A stretch of 64,000 nucleotides of DNA, taken from NCBI RefSeq assembly GCF_002838835.1, contig NZ_NHPP01000013.1, positions 1-64,000 of the forward strand, given 5' to 3'. Position 1 is the stretch's first letter, and the number at the start of each line of letters is the position of its first letter. The position numbers and the translations under genes were made by a program. The notes beneath the pieces were generated by a model, which was given only the letters and a program-made list of their open reading frames with translations, was not told the origin of the DNA and did not search any database. Positions 44,255-52,572 of the stretch are shown here, piece by piece. The stretch comes from Siphonobacter sp. SORGH_AS_0500. GTDB lineage: Bacteria > Bacteroidota > Bacteroidia > Cytophagales > Spirosomataceae.

Positions 44255-47200
44255 TTACATTTTGACAAACTTCTTAATCACACGTTCCTGCCCCTGCCGA
44301 ATTTCAAGTAAGTAAACACCTTTATTCAGTGAGGAAACATCCAATTTTTGATGGAAGCTATAGCCTTCTTTCTTATGCAGTTGTTGTTTAATGCTACGGC
44401 CCAAGCCAGAGTCATAGAGGTAGAATTCCACCGGAAGAGCGTTATCATTTTCCAGCGAAACCTCCACAAAGTCAACAGCGGGAACCGGGAACACCTTCAA
44501 ACTGCTTAACGATGAGCTCAACACTGGGGCCGCAGCTTCCGCAGCTACCCGACCCGCCGTTGAAGTGGTAGGACCAGGGACGACAAACACCGGGGTTTCA
44601 GAAACCGGAATGGTTACCTTACCCGCCGTAGCTGTCAGTGTTGTTACCTGCATGGAATCGCTACCGATCACGGGTTTGTAAAGCTTCGCAGTGCTTGCTC
44701 CGTTAAGATTGAGCACATAGCTAGCCGTCCGTTCTTTTTCGTCGGGCACTACCAGCATGTACATGGACTGATTGTTATACTTGTAATGGTCCACAATAGG
44801 GTCATTCTGAAGCGTAGACTGGTAACTGAATTCCCCAAATTTTTCATGGACCTGATGAATGTAATCGGCTGCTGGTTTACGAGTCTGATCGGTATTAATC
44901 AAGCCCATTGAACCAAACTGCGTTGGCGAAAGGAAATTATCGTCGTACATCTGATACAGGAACACTTTTTCAATACCTGCCCGGGCATAAAGTAAGGAGG
45001 TACGTAAGATCCAGTCTGCCTGCGTTTGAATAGCCGTCTTATTTCCAATGGCAATGGCTTTTAGCGGGCTACCCTGATTCAGGTCATAACCTGTTTCGGT
45101 TACCCAAACGGGCATCCCCTGTGATTGCTGATGAGCTAAGGTATTAAAATCAGACGCAATCTGACGGACTCGGGTTACTTCGGGGGCGGCTCCACGGGAA
45201 GCCATGCCGTTTTGCATCATAGCACCGTCGTCCGAATACAGGTGATAATTAATCACGTCCCAGCAAAGGTTAACGCTGCCGTCCGCTTTGTAACCCCGGT
45301 ATTCTTTGCACCAGTCAATCATTCCCTTGATGTAATCCACCGAAGCTGCTGCCAAACCAGCCACTACCACCTTCATATTAGGATCTGCGTTTTTAATACC
45401 AACGCCGGGGCCCATGGTGTTTTTATGACCATCGTAAAAAGCCGAAAGGTTGGCGGCGTATTCACGGCTGGTCTGGTAAGCTTTGCGACCTTTCCACCAT
45501 TTGTCACGTTCGTTTTCGCACTCAATGTACTTGATGAGGTTCAGACCAATTTTTACCGTATTAATGCCGTCGTTATTCCAGCGTTGAGAGCTGTTTACGC
45601 TCATTAAAGATGGGTCAACGTTGGTATTACTTCCGTAACGGGCTGCGTACTGGAAACCTACTTTAGCCTGTTCAATATAGGAAGTGGGATTGGTCAGGTC
45701 TTTACCGTAACGAAGCGGAATGTTCTCCGAATCACGTTCATCATCGGGGTAGGTTTCCTGCATCCAGTTTGGGATGGTTTTAAGACAGGCTAATACTTCG
45801 ATACCCTCGGCCTTGCAGCGTTCGTAGATGATATCATAATTCCAGCCACCGCTGTGTACTGGGTTAAAGGTATATTTCCCTTCGGTTGACTCCAGTTTTT
45901 CCCAGTCCATGTAATGACGAATACCTGAGAAATTTTTAACGGCCTTGAGCTTCGTTTCATTGATGACCGTTGGATTTTGGCCATCTTCAAAATCCCATTC
46001 AAAGGCATTGATTCCGAACATATCCTTCAGCTTCACGGATTTTTGCGGAGCTGCTGTAGGCTGATTAGTGGCAGCCTGATAGGTTCCGTAGATTTCCATT
46101 TCGTTGGGATATTGATACCAGGCATTCAGAACCAGATAACGGGCATTGGGAATAGGGGTATCAAGGGTGAACGTAGAATAACGATCGGGGTAAGGGCCTA
46201 CCCACTCATTGTAACGTTCCCCCGTGAAGGTAGCGATGGGGATACGTTTCCAGTTCTCATCAATAATGGATATGGTTACCGGATTATCCTTCAAGGAGCC
46301 TTCTCCATCGTAGAACCGAATACTCTGAATCGTCATTCTTTCTCCATCCTGAAGAGGATAATAAGCGTCAAAGTTATTCAGAATTTTTCCCCAACCTGTA
46401 TTGACAGCCACATCCGTAATGCCATCAAATAAGCCCTCAAGCCCATTGCTGACGTTATTCAACTGATACCAACGTTTGGGATCAAGTGTGATTTTAGTCC
46501 CTACTACTTCATAAGCAGGAGTTGTAGTCGAAGGACTAGTGGGGGCAGTTTGGTTAGCTTTTACAAGAACATTAACAGTCTCGTTTCCCGCTGCTGTATA
46601 ATTCTTACTCGCGGCTTGCGAAGCCGTGATAGAAGTCGTTCCAGCAGCCACAACATTAGCTTTCCACTGACCAGTAGCGTTCGAAACCGAGATAATATCG
46701 GGATTTGCCGAGGTATAGGTAATGGGCGATTCGTTGTTGTTACTAGTAGCATTAAGCACGAAAGGCTGATCACCTACCTTTTTCTCGGGAATGGCAGGGA
46801 AGGAAACAACGGACGGTGAGAGAACCGAATTCGAAGTACCTGTTTTAATTTCCAACCAGTTGAAATTCCAGTCACCTTGTTTGATGAACAAACGTAGCTT
46901 CTGACTGCCCTCAGGTAGGGCTACCGTTGTGGTGATAGTAGACCAGACTTGCCAGCCACCCGTTTGGGGTACACTTATGGTTTTTAAAACGGTTCCATTG
47001 CCATTCTGAACTTCAAATTTCCCGTTCCCATAACTATTGGCTATCCGAAAATTAAGGGTATAATTTCCCGCAGAGGGTACTTTGATGTTATAATCCAGCC
47101 AGTCGTTACTGTCAATTCGGCCTACGTTAAGACCGCCACCCACATCGCTGGTGGTTTCCGTCTGCACGCCCAGCATGGCATCATAATCTTCCGCTTCGAT

Positions 47201-47689
47201 CTTAGCGGGGATGGGTCTACAGGCTTTTACTTCAAACCAGTTAAAATTCCAGGCTCCCTGTCTAGCAAAAATTCGAATGGTTTGATTACCAGCGGGTAAA
47301 GAAACGCTTGTACTGATGGTCGTCCAGCCTTGCCAGCCACCTGTTTGGGGTACGCTGAGCGTAGAGAGCACACTACCCGAAGCGTTTTGTAACTCGATTT
47401 TTCCATTCCCATAACTATTGGCAACCCGAAAACTGAAAGCATATACGCCAGCAGAAGGAACATTGACCTGGTAATCCATCCAGTCATTATCGTCGATCCA
47501 GCTTACATTCAAACCGCCACCCACATCACTGGTGGTCTCGGTCTGCACGCCTAGCATGGCATCATAATTTTCAGCCTCAATCTTCGCTGGTAAAGGCTTG
47601 TAAAGGTGGGGAGAAGGAGCTGAAGAAGCTCCATAGGAAATGCCAAGTGCTCCACAGAGCACTGCTGCAAGAAGTAAGGGTGATTTCAT
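44255..47689 (-). CDS. Secreted glycoside hydrolase with two CBM6-like modules and a T9SS type A sorting domain
   Basis: A 1144-residue exported protein. Order: signal peptide (~1-25), two CBM6-like modules in tandem (~35-160 and ~165-285, both with YDAMLGVQTETTSDVGGGLN), an Ig-like/BIG2-like segment (~295-380), a discoidin-like segment (~395-545), a TIM-barrel domain of the GH-A type (~560-985), and a C-terminal T9SS signal with KVFPVPAVDFVEVSL. Likely acid/base E is in ECENERDKWW and nucleophile E in VTETGYD. The exact GH family is uncertain (GH39/GH5-like). Its place among polysaccharide genes suggests that it trims or degrades the matrix polymer. ATG 47689 gives the signal peptide. Confidence 0.8.
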   Translation of the reverse strand: MKSPLLLAAVLCGALGISYGASSAPSPHLYKPLPAKIEAENYDAMLGVQTETTSDVGGGLNVSWIDDNDWMDYQVNVPSAGVYAFSFRVANSYGNGKIELQNASGSVLSTLSVPQTGGWQGWTTISTSVSLPAGNQTIRIFARQGAWNFNWFEVKACRPIPAKIEAEDYDAMLGVQTETTSDVGGGLNVGRIDSNDWLDYNIKVPSAGNYTLNFRIANSYGNGKFEVQNGNGTVLKTISVPQTGGWQVWSTITTTVALPEGSQKLRLFIKQGDWNFNWLEIKTGTSNSVLSPSVVSFPAIPEKKVGDQPFVLNATSNNNESPITYTSANPDIISVSNATGQWKANVVAAGTTSITASQAASKNYTAAGNETVNVLVKANQTAPTSPSTTTPAYEVVGTKITLDPKRWYQLNNVSNGLEGLFDGITDVAVNTGWGKILNNFDAYYPLQDGERMTIQSIRFYDGEGSLKDNPVTISIIDENWKRIPIATFTGERYNEWVGPYPDRYSTFTLDTPIPNARYLVLNAWYQYPNEMEIYGTYQAATNQPTAAPQKSVKLKDMFGINAFEWDFEDGQNPTVINETKLKAVKNFSGIRHYMDWEKLESTEGKYTFNPVHSGGWNYDIIYERCKAEGIEVLACLKTIPNWMQETYPDDERDSENIPLRYGKDLTNPTSYIEQAKVGFQYAARYGSNTNVDPSLMSVNSSQRWNNDGINTVKIGLNLIKYIECENERDKWWKGRKAYQTSREYAANLSAFYDGHKNTMGPGVGIKNADPNMKVVVAGLAAASVDYIKGMIDWCKEYRGYKADGSVNLCWDVINYHLYSDDGAMMQNGMASRGAAPEVTRVRQIASDFNTLAHQQSQGMPVWVTETGYDLNQGSPLKAIAIGNKTAIQTQADWILRTSLLYARAGIEKVFLYQMYDDNFLSPTQFGSMGLINTDQTRKPAADYIHQVHEKFGEFSYQSTLQNDPIVDHYKYNNQSMYMLVVPDEKERTASYVLNLNGASTAKLYKPVIGSDSMQVTTLTATAGKVTIPVSETPVFVVPGPTTSTAGRVAAEAAAPVLSSSLSSLKVFPVPAVDFVEVSLENDNALPVEFYLYDSGLGRSIKQQLHKKEGYSFHQKLDVSSLNKGVYLLEIRQGQERVIKKFVKM

Positions 47690-47698
47690 CTCAACTTT

Positions 47699-47709
47699 GT
47701 TGGCGGACA
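47699..47709 (-). promoter_or_regulatory. TGTCCGCCAAC motif, copy 2
   Basis: The same 11-base word as at 42998-43008, here on the minus strand with 9 bases to the ATG at 47689. Nothing else is seen in 47710-47916 apart from AT-rich DNA. Confidence 0.4.
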
Positions 47710-47916
47710 ATAGTCGCTAGAAAATCTTTTAAAAGCTTTCTAAATTTTCTACGTTTCAGCCATTTTTTTGACGCGGTGAATAATTCGAATATTCATAGAT
47801 AGAGCAGAGATAATCGTTAACAAATGTCATGCAATATAATTCAAAATATAATACATTTTATTTTATAATTTGTTTGTTATTTTCTCTTTTGTCGTTCATT
47901 TATTTAATATTTGTGT

Positions 47917-48753
47917 ATGCATCTACTTCCTGCCTGGTTGTTGCAGCACCGTTTTAGCTACTCTGCCGAAAAACCCGACCCTTCACTCCTTGACGATCTA
48001 AAGACCCGACTTTCCAAGTTTCAGGTTGAAGATCCCGAGGTGACCATTGCTATTCCTGCGTATAATGAGGAACGAACCATTCTCAATACGCTATCTTCGC
48101 TGGCTAATCAGAAAACTCGCTTTCGGACGGAGCTGATTATTGCCAACAATAATTCTAAGGATCGCACCCAGGCTTTACTAGATGCTTGTGGGGTTAAATC
48201 CATTCTCGTAACGCAGCAGGGAATAGGCCATGCCCGGCAGGCGGGTTTGGAAGCAGCCCGTGGGAAATACCTGCTTAATGCCGACTGTGACTGCATTTAC
48301 CCACCTACCTGGATTGATAGCTTGGTAGAACCCCTGACGACGCCTGAATTTTCCTGTACGTACGGGACGTATTCATTTTTGCCTAGTGCGGTTAATTCGA
48401 GAGCGGCTTTAATGTTACACGAAACCGTTTCTCATGCCGGATTCAAACTTCGCCGCTGGAAGGGTTTTGAATACATCAATGTACTGGGTTTTAACTTTGC
48501 GTTTCGTCGCAGTGATGGGCTGGACGTAGGTGGGTTCCGGGTGGATGCCGGGCATCAGGGAACGGTGGCCGCTCAGGGCGTATGTGAAGATGGCTGGATG
48601 GCGATGACCTTACTCGATAAAGGCAAACTTAAGCACGTAACCAAGGGGGCTCATGTTTGGACGGACGACCGGGTATTGAACCGTGATGGAGGTGTTCTAA
48701 AAGCTTTTAAAAAGCGTATTGCGGTAGAGTTCAGAAGGTTGGCTCAGAAATAA
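47917..48753 (+). CDS. GT2 glycosyltransferase
   Basis: A 278-residue GT-A glycosyltransferase without membrane helices. Motifs: VTIAIPAYNEERTI near residue 45, IIANNNSKDRT, and the metal-binding NADCDCIY near 125; the C-terminal part has ED in CEDGWMAM. The donor and acceptor are unknown. ATG 47917 follows a TTTG by 3 bases. The next GT2 gene begins 61 bases after the stop. Confidence 0.85.
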   Translation: MHLLPAWLLQHRFSYSAEKPDPSLLDDLKTRLSKFQVEDPEVTIAIPAYNEERTILNTLSSLANQKTRFRTELIIANNNSKDRTQALLDACGVKSILVTQQGIGHARQAGLEAARGKYLLNADCDCIYPPTWIDSLVEPLTTPEFSCTYGTYSFLPSAVNSRAALMLHETVSHAGFKLRRWKGFEYINVLGFNFAFRRSDGLDVGGFRVDAGHQGTVAAQGVCEDGWMAMTLLDKGKLKHVTKGAHVWTDDRVLNRDGGVLKAFKKRIAVEFRRLAQK

Positions 48754-48814
48754 TTATCAACTACTCATTAAGGCCTAAAAAATCCGCCCAATTCTACAAA
48801 ACCGCCAGCTATTT

Positions 48815-49726
48815 ATGAGTTCAAGTGCAAGCCTGCCAAAGGTTTCAATTGTAACGATCAATTACAATCAGGCAGAGGTTACTCGCCAATTTCTGGAATC
48901 TAGTCGTTTCCTCACGTATCCTAATTACGAAATCGTTATTGTAGATAACGCTTCCAAGCAGGTGCTGAGCACCGTTTTAGACGTGAGTGATTACCCAGGT
49001 ACCCGCATCGTGCGAAGTGAAGAAAACCTGGGGTTTACTGGTGGAAATAACATCGGTATGGCAGCGGCTAATGGCGATTATTTCTTCATTGTGAATAATG
49101 ATACGGAAATGCCTCCGTCCTTATTAGATGATCTGCTCAAGCCTTTCGCAACGGATCCCCGTATTGGAGTTACTTGCCCTAAAATCAAGTTTTTTGATTA
49201 CCCTGACATCGTTCAATACGCGGGGTACAATCCCATGAATCCCTATACTGGTACGGCTACTCCCATTGGATTGAATGAAAAAGACGAGGCTAAATTTGAT
49301 CAGTCGGGGGTTACCAGTTTTGCCCACGGCTGTGCTATGCTGGTCAAGCGGGAAGTTATCGAAAAGGTAGGCCGATTTGCTGAACGGTTCTTCCTGTATT
49401 ATGAAGAGCTGGACTGGTCACAACGAATTAAAGACGGTGGGTTTTTGATTTATTACGTCGGAACCACGCACATTTTACATAAAGAATCGGTTTCAGTGGG
49501 TCCAGCCAATCCTTTAAAAACCTATTACCTGACTCGTAACCGTATCTTATATATCCGTCGGCACGGAAGCTGGTTTCAACGAATGGTTTTTTACGGATTT
49601 TTTGCATTTGCCGTATTGCCTAAACACTTGCTGACGTATCTTATTCAGGGAAAAATGGCTCATGCCAAAGCCTTTATGAAAGGAGTTTCCTGGAATTTAC
49701 ACTCACCCAGTACTTCAGCGGTATAG
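48815..49726 (+). CDS. GT2 glycosyltransferase, rhamnosyltransferase-like
   Basis: A 303-residue enzyme of the WbbL/rhamnosyltransferase-like GT2 branch. Motifs: VSIVTINYNQAEVT (8-21), IVDNAS, NLGFTGGNNIGM, the metal site VNNDTEM near 93, HGCAMLVKREV and YYEELDWSQRI. The motif set is complete. A weak hydrophobic stretch near 250-270 may bind the membrane. Its stop is only 2 bases from the stop of the convergent O-antigen ligase-like gene, with no terminator between. Confidence 0.87.
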   Translation: MSSSASLPKVSIVTINYNQAEVTRQFLESSRFLTYPNYEIVIVDNASKQVLSTVLDVSDYPGTRIVRSEENLGFTGGNNIGMAAANGDYFFIVNNDTEMPPSLLDDLLKPFATDPRIGVTCPKIKFFDYPDIVQYAGYNPMNPYTGTATPIGLNEKDEAKFDQSGVTSFAHGCAMLVKREVIEKVGRFAERFFLYYEELDWSQRIKDGGFLIYYVGTTHILHKESVSVGPANPLKTYYLTRNRILYIRRHGSWFQRMVFYGFFAFAVLPKHLLTYLIQGKMAHAKAFMKGVSWNLHSPSTSAV

Positions 49727-49728
49727 AT

Positions 49729-51234
49729 TTAAGCCGCAGCCAGAAGCTTTTTCTGCTCTTCCTGATCCAGTCGCCGGGTTACATCAATCAGGGCGGCCAT
49801 CAGGTAGATGTATATGCTCGAAGGAAACTGGACGATGGCTTCCTGGGGGTAATTGCCAATATTAAGAGCAAAGACCGAAAGAGTCATGGCCAGACAATAC
49901 ATTTTCAGCTCCGGATTTCGGATTGCGTAATAATTGATAATACCCGTTCGAATGATCTGAAACATAAGTAGACAGAAAAGGAACAGGCCAATCCAACCCA
50001 TCTCTACTGCTACGCGAACATAACCGCTATCCGGTGGAAAATTAGCCAGGTACGAATTCGGAGCGAAGCGTTGTCCCCATACGCCCGTAGCTCCTAAACC
50101 ACCACCAATCGGGTGGGAGAGAATATACGGCTGGATACGTTTCTGATTAGCCTTTCGTAAATTAAACGAAGCATCTTCCGAAGGCTTGAAGGCCGACTGG
50201 AACCGATAAAGCGTCTGATTGGAGGTGGGAATAAAAATCAGAATGACCATGAGTATGGCCGCAACAATACTAAATTGTAATACCCTTGGGGTGTAGTTTA
50301 AGATTCCAAACATAGCCAGACCAGCCGGTACTAATACGTAGGCTCCCCGCGTTCCGGAAAATAGCATAGCCGCCATATAAAAGACGATTAATACTCCTAG
50401 CACGTATTTCTTCCAGGTTTTTAAATTTCCAGAAATCAGGGCTACGCAGATGAGTGCCGCAATCACCATGTTATAGGAAAAAGCCACGGGGTCGGAAAGA
50501 ATCGAATACTTACGCCAGTGCCCTCCGATAAATAAAAGGTTGGCGATGTTCGGATCAGAATGTAACCACTCTTCTTCTGCGGCTGAAAAGCCGATATACT
50601 CCTGTTTGAAGGCGTAGCCGGCGGCGTATGCTGCCAATAATAGCCACATTTTAAGAATAGTACGTATGAGTTGTACCGTGCGAATTTGATACTTAAACAC
50701 GAAGTACATCAACATTACGAAAGCTACCGACCGAACCGTATACACCCAGGCCAGACGGGATTCCGCCGCAGGGTTAACAATTTCCAGAAAATTAAAGGCA
50801 ATCCAGACCCAGATCATCGTACTGATACGGCCCTGAAAAACACTCCAGTCGGGCTTGGCTCGCTGGTAGATGAAAAAGCCCAGAATGAGCATGAGCTGAA
50901 TGCCATCCATCAACGTACCCAATGGAAAATTGAGCCCAAATCGCATCAGGTAAAAAAGCAGATACGCAAAAGCCAATAAGACTAGTATGCCAAAAGAGGG
51001 CTTGGCCACAATGGCGTAAACGCAGGGAATACCAATGAGCGTGGCAATAATACCTGCTCCTGCTACTATTCCATAGGTAACCGTAAGCCAGCCCATTGCC
51101 AGTGATAAAACCAGCAAAATGGAAATGCCCGGAACATTATAGAACTTTTCAATCCAGAGCTTTTGTCGAAGCCAGGAACGAAGCGTGGGGCGGGTGCTTT
51201 CAGAAGACGATATGGGATAGGGAACTTCGCTCAC
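49729..51234 (-). CDS. O-antigen ligase/polymerase-like (Wzy_C family) membrane protein
   Basis: A 501-residue polytopic protein with about 11 hydrophobic segments and a large periplasmic loop (~330-420: RFQSAFKPSEDASFNLRK, GGGLGATGVWGQRF, DSGYVRVAVEMGWIGLF). The last segment resembles the Wzy_C motif with conserved Arg and Gly. Such proteins polymerise or ligate lipid-linked repeat units on the outer face of the inner membrane. It starts with GTG immediately after the stop of the 49-residue ORF, so translation is probably coupled. Confidence 0.82.
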   Translation of the reverse strand: MSEVPYPISSSESTRPTLRSWLRQKLWIEKFYNVPGISILLVLSLAMGWLTVTYGIVAGAGIIATLIGIPCVYAIVAKPSFGILVLLAFAYLLFYLMRFGLNFPLGTLMDGIQLMLILGFFIYQRAKPDWSVFQGRISTMIWVWIAFNFLEIVNPAAESRLAWVYTVRSVAFVMLMYFVFKYQIRTVQLIRTILKMWLLLAAYAAGYAFKQEYIGFSAAEEEWLHSDPNIANLLFIGGHWRKYSILSDPVAFSYNMVIAALICVALISGNLKTWKKYVLGVLIVFYMAAMLFSGTRGAYVLVPAGLAMFGILNYTPRVLQFSIVAAILMVILIFIPTSNQTLYRFQSAFKPSEDASFNLRKANQKRIQPYILSHPIGGGLGATGVWGQRFAPNSYLANFPPDSGYVRVAVEMGWIGLFLFCLLMFQIIRTGIINYYAIRNPELKMYCLAMTLSVFALNIGNYPQEAIVQFPSSIYIYLMAALIDVTRRLDQEEQKKLLAAA

Positions 51235-51384
51235 CTAAAAAAACAGGAGTTTAAAGAAAAAGACAAATACACTGGCCAGAGCCACCCAGATGGCTACCTT
51301 GCGGGTAATGATTTGAATAGGCGTGAGGTTTTCCGTTGAATCAGGCAAGTCCTCCTCCGTTGTTCGTTCAGGATATATCTTCAT
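51235..51384 (-). CDS. Small single-helix membrane protein (49 residues)
   Basis: An ATG frame of 49 codons between the GT2 and Wzy-like genes. It begins 9 bases after the GT2 stop and its TAG directly abuts the GTG of the Wzy-like gene. Residues ~1-22 are acidic and polar (MKIYPERTTEEDLPDSTENL). Residues ~29-49 are one strongly hydrophobic helix (VAIWVALASVFVFFFKLLFF). It matches no family that I recognise. The tight spacing on both sides and the helix argue that it is real, perhaps a subunit or assembly factor of the synthase or polymerase. Confidence 0.7.
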   Translation of the reverse strand: MKIYPERTTEEDLPDSTENLTPIQIITRKVAIWVALASVFVFFFKLLFF

Positions 51385-51393
51385 AACATCACG

Positions 51394-52560
51394 TTAAGAT
51401 TCGGAGCCTTCGTGTTTGGTAGCTACTGAATACTTATTGGCTTTCCTGGCTTTCAGTAAAGCCAGGATTTGATACATCATAAAGCTGGGAATATTCACCA
51501 GAGAACGGTAAATCCGGGGATCCGTTTCGGAGCTAATCAAAGCCAGCAGGAAGCCTACCACAAATAATATCAAGCTAATCAGCCAGCTTAGGGAAGCTAA
51601 AGGAGCAATCAGCAAATTAACCAGCATGAATATAACTGACAGCACCAGGAATATAAAAAGTGGTGGTCTGAGCAGAATAAACCCAAATACAAACTGATTC
51701 CAGTTAAACGAGCGAATGCCTTTGCCAATAAGCTTGAAACCGTAGGTGAAATACTTGAACCAGGTGTTAATCCAGCGGGCTCGTTGTTTGACCAGCTGAT
51801 CCGATTTAGCCGTTTTTTCGTCGTAAACAATAGCTTTATCCGTGAACGCAATTCGGTAACCCCGGCTAATTATGGCGTATTGTAACACCTTGTCAAAACC
51901 GGCTCCGCTTACGTCGAGATGTTCCAGACATTCCCGGTATAAACGCACGGTAAAAGCCATGCCTGAACCAGCCAGGGTAGCTGAAGAACCCACGCCAAAA
52001 AGTACTTTTCCGTCGTAAAAGTGGTAATAAATGTCTCTCCCCGCATCCAGACAGGCCAGGGTGGTATTCATGTTTTTTGCTTCGCGAATACCCTGAACAG
52101 CCTGAAAACCCTGATCGAAGTAAACATTGAGTTCATTCAGGTATTGAGGGTCCACGAGGTTATCACTGTCAATAATCGTGAGCCGTTCGTGCGGTCTTCG
52201 GAAATGGCGAATGGCATAAAAATGAGACCGCGTATTACTCGCAAGAACCTGCTCCGGACGAAGTAAAATAACCCGTGGATCAGGAAAGTGTAGATTACTA
52301 ATATCGCACTTATCCGCAACGATATAAATCAGATAATTCGAGTAGTGTAAAGCTAGCAACGAATCTACTACTTTAGGCAATAGCGTGGTCTGTTCGTAGG
52401 CAGTTACAATAATCGCGTAATCGGCTTCAGGAGCAGTCGAACGATTCGGTAAGGTAGGTTTTCCTTTTAAAAGATAAATGACCCAGAGCACCAGCGGAAA
52501 TACCAGGTTATAGCCAATGCAAATCTGGACGATGGCCCATAAATAATAGAACACAGTCAT
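51394..52560 (-). CDS. Processive-type GT2 polysaccharide synthase
   Basis: A 388-residue membrane GT2: N-terminal helices (~1-30), a GT-A domain and three C-terminal helices (~275-370). It carries a DSDN (DxD-type) metal site near 128 and QRARW near 250, the QxxRW motif of processive enzymes such as cellulose and hyaluronan synthases. GSGMAF is the acceptor-site loop. It therefore may build a homopolymer or a long chain by itself, beside the Wzx/Wzy-type genes. It begins 12 bases after the Wzz/Wzc-like gene and is followed by the 49-residue ORF. Confidence 0.82.
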   Translation of the reverse strand: MTVFYYLWAIVQICIGYNLVFPLVLWVIYLLKGKPTLPNRSTAPEADYAIIVTAYEQTTLLPKVVDSLLALHYSNYLIYIVADKCDISNLHFPDPRVILLRPEQVLASNTRSHFYAIRHFRRPHERLTIIDSDNLVDPQYLNELNVYFDQGFQAVQGIREAKNMNTTLACLDAGRDIYYHFYDGKVLFGVGSSATLAGSGMAFTVRLYRECLEHLDVSGAGFDKVLQYAIISRGYRIAFTDKAIVYDEKTAKSDQLVKQRARWINTWFKYFTYGFKLIGKGIRSFNWNQFVFGFILLRPPLFIFLVLSVIFMLVNLLIAPLASLSWLISLILFVVGFLLALISSETDPRIYRSLVNIPSFMMYQILALLKARKANKYSVATKHEGSES

Positions 52561-52572
52561 CGGGTTAGGCGG

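Noticed and set aside
45212..46432. Plus-strand frames of 131 and 151 codons inside the glycoside hydrolase gene
   Set aside because: They lie opposite a clear, motif-bearing gene and are antisense shadows.
42997..47710. Common N-terminus MSAN in two unrelated proteins
   Set aside because: Both come from a TTG inside the shared TGTCCGCCAAC motif; the true ATG codons are downstream, so this is a nucleotide motif and not a peptide one.
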